Shown one piece after another: positions 59,547 through 64,000 of a DNA stretch of 64,000 bases; the first letter of the stretch is position 1, and every line of letters begins with the position of its first letter. The position numbers and the translations under genes are program-made. The DNA is taken from contig JANKMU010000006.1 of NCBI GenBank assembly GCA_024650045.1, forward strand, positions 20,183 through 84,182, read 5' to 3'. Source of the stretch: Mycoplasmatota bacterium (GTDB taxonomy: Bacteria; Bacillota_I; Bacilli_A; Acholeplasmatales; Acholeplasmataceae). Under the pieces are notes generated by a model, which was given only the letters and a program-made list of their open reading frames with translations, was not told the origin of the DNA and ran no database searches.

Positions 59547-60522
59547 CTATTTGATCATATCCAAATTCTGGATATTGATGGTGAAATTGCACCTTCACCA
59601 TCAAAAATGATTCAAGTTCATTTAAGATTTGAAATAAAGATGCTCTAAGTTCAAATTCTTCTCTTGTCTTAGGTAACTCTGATTCTTTATAAAACTTTTG
59701 CAAAAGATCAAGTTTTTTTAATTGACCGATTGCTTTATTATATAAACCAATCTCAAAACTTAAATCATGGACGTATTCAGAGACTTGAACTGCGAATGAA
59801 TGTAGTTTTTGAATCTTTAGTGCTTGTTGGTACATATGTCTAATATAACTTGCTTGTTCTCTTCTCATATGAAAGTATGCTAAGTAACTATGGTCATTAT
59901 AGAATAATAAGTCTTTATCGACAAGTTCTACAATATCAATGGTGTCTGATATCTTTCTATCTAATACCATATAGTGACGGTAGTATTCTTCATGATATTG
60001 AGGATCCTTTAATAAGAAGGATAACATAAACAAATGATCTCTGATTAATTGATCAACAGATGCAACATGGTTTTTAAGTTCTTTTTCACTTGATGTTGGA
60101 TAAAAGATATTAAAAATAGTAGCAATCACTACAGCGATAAAAAGTAATGCAAGTTCATTACCTATTAGAGAAAAGGAAAACTCTCCTTCTAATAATAAGT
60201 GTGTAACTAATACCAGTGAAGGAACAATACCTTCTGAAACCTTTAAAACCCAAGATATATAGGCGAATATAAAAACGAAGATACTAAAAACTAAAAACGT
60301 ATAACCAAACGCGATAAACAATAATGTCGATAAAGTAATACCAAAGATAGCATCAAATAATCTTCTAAACGAGATTTCAATGGAATCTCGTTTGGTTAAA
60401 TGAATTGATAGAATGGCTAATATCCCTGCAGTAAGCCAATAATCAAGAGAAAAAAAGCGGGCAATTAAGCTTGCTAAAACACCAACTAAACTCATTTTAA
60501 TTGCAGTGTGTAAAAGCCTCAT
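59530..60522 (-). CDS. ArAE_1 (DUF939) family membrane protein
   Basis: 330 residues. The N-terminal half has about six helices (RLLHTAIKMSLVGVLASLIARFFSLDYWLTAGILAILS, residues 2-40, is characteristic) as in FUSC/aromatic acid exporter family proteins of Firmicutes. The C-terminal half is a soluble helical domain (about 150-330) like ArAE_1_C. Export of aromatic or other organic acids is a family label without direct evidence here. The start is 7 bases after the DUF402 gene stop. Confidence 0.85.
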   Translation of the reverse strand: MRLLHTAIKMSLVGVLASLIARFFSLDYWLTAGILAILSIHLTKRDSIEISFRRLFDAIFGITLSTLLFIAFGYTFLVFSIFVFIFAYISWVLKVSEGIVPSLVLVTHLLLEGEFSFSLIGNELALLFIAVVIATIFNIFYPTSSEKELKNHVASVDQLIRDHLFMLSFLLKDPQYHEEYYRHYMVLDRKISDTIDIVELVDKDLLFYNDHSYLAYFHMRREQASYIRHMYQQALKIQKLHSFAVQVSEYVHDLSFEIGLYNKAIGQLKKLDLLQKFYKESELPKTREEFELRASLFQILNELESFLMVKVQFHHQYPEFGYDQIETLNL

Positions 60523-60529
60523 AGGTTCC

Positions 60530-61060
60530 TCACTTTTTTGTTAAGTCTTTATATAACTCATGATACATCTTGATATCTTGTAAGCCAAAAGGCTTTTCTT
60601 TATTTTCTATTCTTTCAATTAAGATTTTGATTTGATCAGAGATGATATCCTGAATTTCATCAGGATAGCACATTTGGTCTAAATGTGCTTCATATTCTCT
60701 TTCATCTAATAAGATGTAGGTTCCATCAGGAAACACTTTGACATCTAAGTCATAGTCAATATATTTGATGGCTTCTCCATCATATAGATAAGGACTTGAT
60801 AAGTTGCAGTAAAAATAGATTCCATCTTTTTTTAGCATGCCGATAATGTTAAACCATAAGTCGCTATAAAAGTAACATATAGCAGGCTCTTTGGTATGCC
60901 AACTTCTACCATCGCATTCAATGACTCTTGTTCTGTTGTTTGCTGTTACTAATAGATGTTGATCTTGATATAGTACCACGGTTTTTTTCCATATTCGGTG
61001 CAGCTTTTTGTCATGCTTGTAGCTGTGTATTTGCACAGTCATACCGGTTGATAATTTCAT
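60530..61060 (-). CDS. DUF402 family protein, nucleoside tri/diphosphatase-like (Ntdp)
   Basis: 176 residues. The family block FYCNLSSPYLYDGEAIKYIDYDLDVKVFPDGTYILLDEREY (about 93-133) matches the Firmicutes Ntdp/YgaC group, with the DxDxxV and EY residues that bind metal and phosphate. Characterised relatives hydrolyse nucleoside tri- and diphosphates. It also has an N-terminal beta region typical of the FomD/DUF402 barrel. First gene before the ArAE gene. Confidence 0.88.
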   Translation of the reverse strand: MKLSTGMTVQIHSYKHDKKLHRIWKKTVVLYQDQHLLVTANNRTRVIECDGRSWHTKEPAICYFYSDLWFNIIGMLKKDGIYFYCNLSSPYLYDGEAIKYIDYDLDVKVFPDGTYILLDEREYEAHLDQMCYPDEIQDIISDQIKILIERIENKEKPFGLQDIKMYHELYKDLTKK

Positions 61061-61231
61061 AAAACCACCTCAAATGATGTTTTTATTATATCATGTAAAA
61101 GCATAAAATCTATGCATAAGTGAATGAAATGGCTGCTAGATAGTTTGTTGTTTGTATTGATGTTTATTTAAATGATTATGTGATGGGCTTTACTTAAGGG
61201 TTTTTGTTCGCTTAGGATAAGGCTTGTTGGA

Positions 61232-61260
61232 TTGACAGAAACTTCGTTTTCATGTATACT
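61232..61260 (+). promoter_or_regulatory. Promoter of the DUF1538/P-II operon
   Basis: Consensus-like -35 TTGACA (61232-61237), 17-base spacer, -10 TATACT (61255-61260); AAAGGATG precedes ATG 61299. Confidence 0.8.
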
Positions 61261-61298
61261 CAACTTAATAAAAATAGACGAAAGGATGAGTTGAATAT

Positions 61299-62774
61299 AT
61301 GAAGTTTGTATTGCATAAATTGTTTGATTCAACGATTGCTGTTTTACCAATTTCAGTTGTTATACTCATCACTAGTTTATTGATTGGAATTGATGGTCAA
61401 TATATCATTAATTTCATCTTTGGAAGTTTATTATTAATGATTGGATTAACGTTTTTTTCTATTGGTTCTGTATCAAGTATGGTTGCTATTGCAGAATCAA
61501 TTGGTGAGTTTATTGTTAAGAAAAGAAAGTTGTTATTATTTATTGTGATTGCTTTTATTGTAGGGTTTATGATTACCATTGCAGAACCCGCTTTGTGGGT
61601 TCTTGCAGATCAGTTTAAAAGTGTAGTGATTGAACCTGTGTTGATATTAAGTGTTGCATTAGGTGTTGGTATCTTTGTTGTACTAGCATTGATTAGAATT
61701 CTGTCTCAAATTAAATTAAGAACATTAATCATTATAAGTTATGGAGTTGTCTTTGGATTTGCTATATTATTATTTATGACAAATCCAAGTTTTATACCAG
61801 TTGCCTTTGATTCTGGTGGTGTCACCACCGGACCCATGGCAGTGCCATTTATCATGGCATTAGGTTTTGGTATTTCTAAGAGTCGTGGTGACAGGGCTTC
61901 TGATGAAGATAGTTTCGGACTTGTTGGAATTGCCTCTATTGGGCCAATCTTAAGTGTTTTGATTTTAGGGTTATTTTATAGTCCAACAGTACCTATAAGT
62001 GATACAACAACAAGTTTTATGGGTTATTTAATAAGAAATTTAATTCAGATGGCAATTGCTATATTACCATTTATATTATTCTTTATGATCTTTCAGGTTT
62101 TCGCGTTTAAGTTTAAAAAAAGAAGGGTAATTAAAATATTAATTGCCTTTGGATATACTTATATAGGTTTAGTTTTATTTCTTACCGGAGCAAATGCTGG
62201 TTTAGTTGATATGGGATTACAAATAGGTGCTCATTTTGCAAATTTAAATGCATCATGGATTTTAGTTCCTGTAGGTATGGTATTCGGATTTGTAATTGTT
62301 GCTGCTGAGCCTTCTGTCGTTGCCTTAAATAGGCAAGTCGAAGAAGTTAGCGCAGGAGCAATTTCTAGCAAGCTGATGCTTTATGCATTAGCTGTTGGTG
62401 TAAGTGTTGCGATTGGCTTAGCTTGTGTAAGAGTCTTAACTGGTGTTAGTATTTGGTGGTTCTTATTACCTGGATACGGATTGGCTTTAATATTGATGTT
62501 TTTTACACCAAAGATTTTTACAGGCATCGCATTTGATTCAGGCGGTGCTGTATCAGGGGCGATGACTTCTGCTTTCTTAATGCCTTATGCATTAGGAGCA
62601 GCAATGATTAGTGGAACAAATGTTTTAAGTAGTGCATTTGGGTTAATCGCATTTGTTGCGATGGCACCTTTGATTACGATTCAATTATTAGGATTTATTT
62701 ATAGAACTAAAGTTGGTGTGTATGAAGAAATTGAAGAAGATGAAATTATGGATTTAAGCGAGGTAAAATCATGA
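61299..62774 (+). CDS. DUF1538 membrane protein (two-repeat transporter-like)
   Basis: 491 residues with about twelve helices in two homologous halves. Each half bears the family motif: MTIAEPALWVLADQ and FDSGGVTTGPMAVPFIMALGFG in the first, VIVAAEPSVVALNRQVE and FDSGGAVSGAMTSAFLMPYALG in the second. The repeated Gly-rich re-entrant-like motif suggests an ion- or solute-transport pathway. No substrate is known for DUF1538. It overlaps the first P-II gene by 4 bases, so P-II control of transport is the natural hypothesis. Confidence 0.9.
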   Translation: MKFVLHKLFDSTIAVLPISVVILITSLLIGIDGQYIINFIFGSLLLMIGLTFFSIGSVSSMVAIAESIGEFIVKKRKLLLFIVIAFIVGFMITIAEPALWVLADQFKSVVIEPVLILSVALGVGIFVVLALIRILSQIKLRTLIIISYGVVFGFAILLFMTNPSFIPVAFDSGGVTTGPMAVPFIMALGFGISKSRGDRASDEDSFGLVGIASIGPILSVLILGLFYSPTVPISDTTTSFMGYLIRNLIQMAIAILPFILFFMIFQVFAFKFKKRRVIKILIAFGYTYIGLVLFLTGANAGLVDMGLQIGAHFANLNASWILVPVGMVFGFVIVAAEPSVVALNRQVEEVSAGAISSKLMLYALAVGVSVAIGLACVRVLTGVSIWWFLLPGYGLALILMFFTPKIFTGIAFDSGGAVSGAMTSAFLMPYALGAAMISGTNVLSSAFGLIAFVAMAPLITIQLLGFIYRTKVGVYEEIEEDEIMDLSEVKS

Positions 62775-63112
62775 AATTATTGATAACAATTGTAGGAAGA
62801 CACGTCAGTGAAAAGGTGTCTAAAATCACTGGTGGTGGTGTCATAGATTATCAAGCAACAGTCCCTGGTGTAGGAACAGCAACATCAGAGATTATGGAAT
62901 ACTTAAGTTTAGGGGACCCAGAAAGAGATGTCATCTTCAGTTTGGTAGACGATGGAGATGTTGAACAAGTCTTTCAACATCTCATTCTGGAATTGGATTT
63001 TCTGAAACTAGGCATGGGTGTTGCATTCACTGTAGCACTAGATGGTATATCAGAAGCTGCATACAAGAGTTTATATCAAGAAATGGTAGGGGATCAAAAT
63101 GGGAAAAAATAA
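62771..63112 (+). CDS. P-II-like signalling protein 1
   Basis: 113 residues with a ferredoxin-like P-II fold pattern: MKLLITIVGRHVSEKVSKITGG, a variable T-loop region (GVGTATSEIMEYLSLGDPERD), then VIFSLVDDGDVEQVFQHLIL and a C-terminal tail. It lacks the canonical Tyr51 uridylylation motif. Coupled by ATGA to the DUF1538 gene and overlapping the next gene by 14 bases. Confidence 0.8.
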   Translation: MKLLITIVGRHVSEKVSKITGGGVIDYQATVPGVGTATSEIMEYLSLGDPERDVIFSLVDDGDVEQVFQHLILELDFLKLGMGVAFTVALDGISEAAYKSLYQEMVGDQNGKK

Positions 63113-63443
63113 AGAAGTTATTATTTATATTTGTAATCATGGATTTGCTTATGAAGCAATGGCTGAAGCTAGAAAAGCAGGAGCAAGAGGTGGAACGATT
63201 ATTCATGGACGTAGTTCTATTTCTCAAGAAAAGGATAAGTTTTTTGGTATAACCTTACATCCAGAAAAAGATATTTTAATGATTGTATGCTTGGAAAAAC
63301 AAAAAAATGCCCTTATGAAGGCAATCACGTCTAAATATGGGGTAAAGACGGAAGCTAGAGGCATTTGTTTTTCGATGAAGGTTGATGAGTCGATAGGGTT
63401 TAGTTTTGAACCGTTGCCGTTGCCTAAAGTTGATGGTAAGTAA
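63099..63443 (+). CDS. P-II-like signalling protein 2
   Basis: 114 residues. GARGGTIIHGRSSIS (about 29-43) is a typical P-II/P-II-like T-loop entry (GxxGxTxxxGRG in GlnB), followed by FFGITLHPEKDILMIVCLEKQKNALMKAI, the second P-II alpha/beta unit. It is clearly different from its neighbour and keeps the GGT-HGR signature. The two could form hetero-oligomers or respond to different ligands. Confidence 0.88.
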   Translation: MGKNKEVIIYICNHGFAYEAMAEARKAGARGGTIIHGRSSISQEKDKFFGITLHPEKDILMIVCLEKQKNALMKAITSKYGVKTEARGICFSMKVDESIGFSFEPLPLPKVDGK

Positions 63444-63506
63444 CTTTGCGAGAATGCTATATGCTTATAAAGCATTTATTAAGTACATGAATATTAAAAA
63501 TTAGGG

Positions 63507-63589
63507 CCCTTTAAAATAGGTTGTGGTTTATAGAAGACCCCCCTTTCAAATGGGTTGTGGTATCATACCCCTTTAAAATAGGTTGTGGT
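63507..63589 (+). repeat. Three spaced copies of a 21-base repeat next to the ISL3 element
   Basis: Copies at 63507-63527, 63541-63561 and 63569-63589. Copies 1 and 3 are identical (CCCTTTAAAATAGGTTGTGG + T). Copy 2 differs at two positions (CAAATGGG for AAAATAGG). Spacing is 34 then 28 bases. They lie outside the transposase 3' end, so they may be transposase-binding or terminal-repeat relics. Confidence 0.75.
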
Positions 63590-63599
63590 GCACAAATAT

Positions 63600-63635
63600 A
63601 GGCATATCAGATTGATTTCTGATATGCCTTTTTTA
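63600..63635 (+). terminator. Hairpin with T run
   Basis: Twelve-base arms AGGCATATCAGA / TCTGATATGCCT with a 6-base loop, followed by T6. It would stop plus-strand transcription (from the P-II operon) before it runs antisense into the transposase. Confidence 0.8.
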
Positions 63636-63649
63636 CTACCCATAGATTA

Positions 63650-64000
63650 TTATTTTATATACTTAATTGGTGTGTTCTTGTTTAAAGAAAACATAATGCG
63701 ATTACGCATGCGATAAAAGTTTCTTAACCCATTTGCTGATTTAATAATTGTCTTAACCCTTGAATTCATTCCTTCAATAGATCCATTAGATAATCTTCTA
63801 TTTTCTACTCTTTCAAAGGAATTCATAATCTCTGGCTTCCATTTTTTGAGTGTCTTTCCGAATGCTCTAAACCCTGGATGATCATGATTTCTAAATTGTT
63901 TGATGAGTTGATCAAACTCTAGTTCACAGGTGTCAACTTCTGCACTTTTATTAAATTCTCGATAAGCTTCTTTCAGTTTATATGCTTTTTTTAAACTGTC
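63650..64000 (-). CDS. ISL3-family transposase, C-terminal part (cut by window edge)
   Basis: The frame is open on the minus strand from base 64000 to TAA at 63650-63652 (116 codons). The sequence FGKTLKKWKPEIMNSFER, NRRLSNGSIEGMNSRVKTI and ANGLRNFYRMRNRIMFSL is the DDE_Tnp_ISL3 C-terminal region, including the catalytic Glu in the NGSIEGMN motif. The N-terminal part lies beyond the window, so completeness cannot be judged. Confidence 0.92.
   Translation of the reverse strand, partial: DSLKKAYKLKEAYREFNKSAEVDTCELEFDQLIKQFRNHDHPGFRAFGKTLKKWKPEIMNSFERVENRRLSNGSIEGMNSRVKTIIKSANGLRNFYRMRNRIMFSLNKNTPIKYIK

Noticed and set aside
63507..63589. CRISPR array
   Set aside because: Only three 21-base repeats with 13 and 7 base gaps; spacers are far too short and no cas genes are present.

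Overview
This window is a low-GC, gene-dense bacterial chromosome segment. TGA is used as a stop (for example znuC, znuB and the uvrC/exonuclease ATGA overlap) and TGG encodes Trp, so the Mycoplasma/Spiroplasma code does not apply. The small proteins, the rimP-nusA-ylxR-ylxQ-infB order, the archaeal-type prolyl-tRNA synthetase, the EF-G paralogue, the ISL3 element and the strong AT bias fit an Acholeplasma-like Mollicute or a close low-GC Bacillota relative. That placement is inference; no rRNA is present to settle it.

Layout. 1-3459 (minus): infB (cut by the window edge), ylxQ, rnpM, nusA, rimP. 3602-6532 (plus): zinc uptake operon znuA-znuC-znuB-zur behind two identical Zur/Fur-type boxes. 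6539-13137: aldo/keto reductase, fused trehalose-phosphate synthase/phosphatase, coaD, HAD phosphatase, RNase J. 13246-14705: AbiE-type toxin-antitoxin pair. 14955-20157: DEDDh exonuclease, uvrC, rpoZ, gmk, rqcH. 20191-24887: sodA with a third Zur-type box, hpf fused in frame to a ComFC-like remnant, EF-G-like GTPase, yidD. 25001-25550: RelBE-type module. 25678-32162: proS, cvfB, two unlike Fic proteins, a zinc-type oxidoreductase, an XRE regulator with its membrane partner.

32435-41286 is the most unusual stretch. A secreted Rhs/YD-repeat giant of about 2246 codons is split by one in-frame TAA. It is followed by a membrane immunity-like gene, then an orphan copy of the Rhs tip with its own paralogous immunity-like gene, then a YD-repeat scrap and a further small membrane protein. 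This is the architecture of a polymorphic toxin locus, with a tip family I do not recognise.

41588-53926: cold-shock protein, heterodimeric ABC exporter, endonuclease I, a tRNA with a Thr anticodon, chromate-type transporter, a DUF4011-like SF1 helicase with an apparently degenerate C-terminal nuclease, and an M50-like membrane metalloprotease. 54082-57199: tRNA-Gly, then an AT-rich island with a DGQHR (DndB-like) protein and a DNA methyltransferase, a candidate restriction or defence pair. 57469-61060: GNAT, two paralogous membrane proteins, an ArAE-type membrane protein, DUF402. 61232-63443: DUF1538 membrane protein followed by two different P-II-like proteins. 63507-64000: iterated repeats and the 3' end of an ISL3 transposase.

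Most genes are ordinary housekeeping. The accessory content (AbiE, RelBE, Fic, Rhs, DUF4011 helicase, DGQHR/MTase, ISL3) is distributed among them in small modules rather than one large island.
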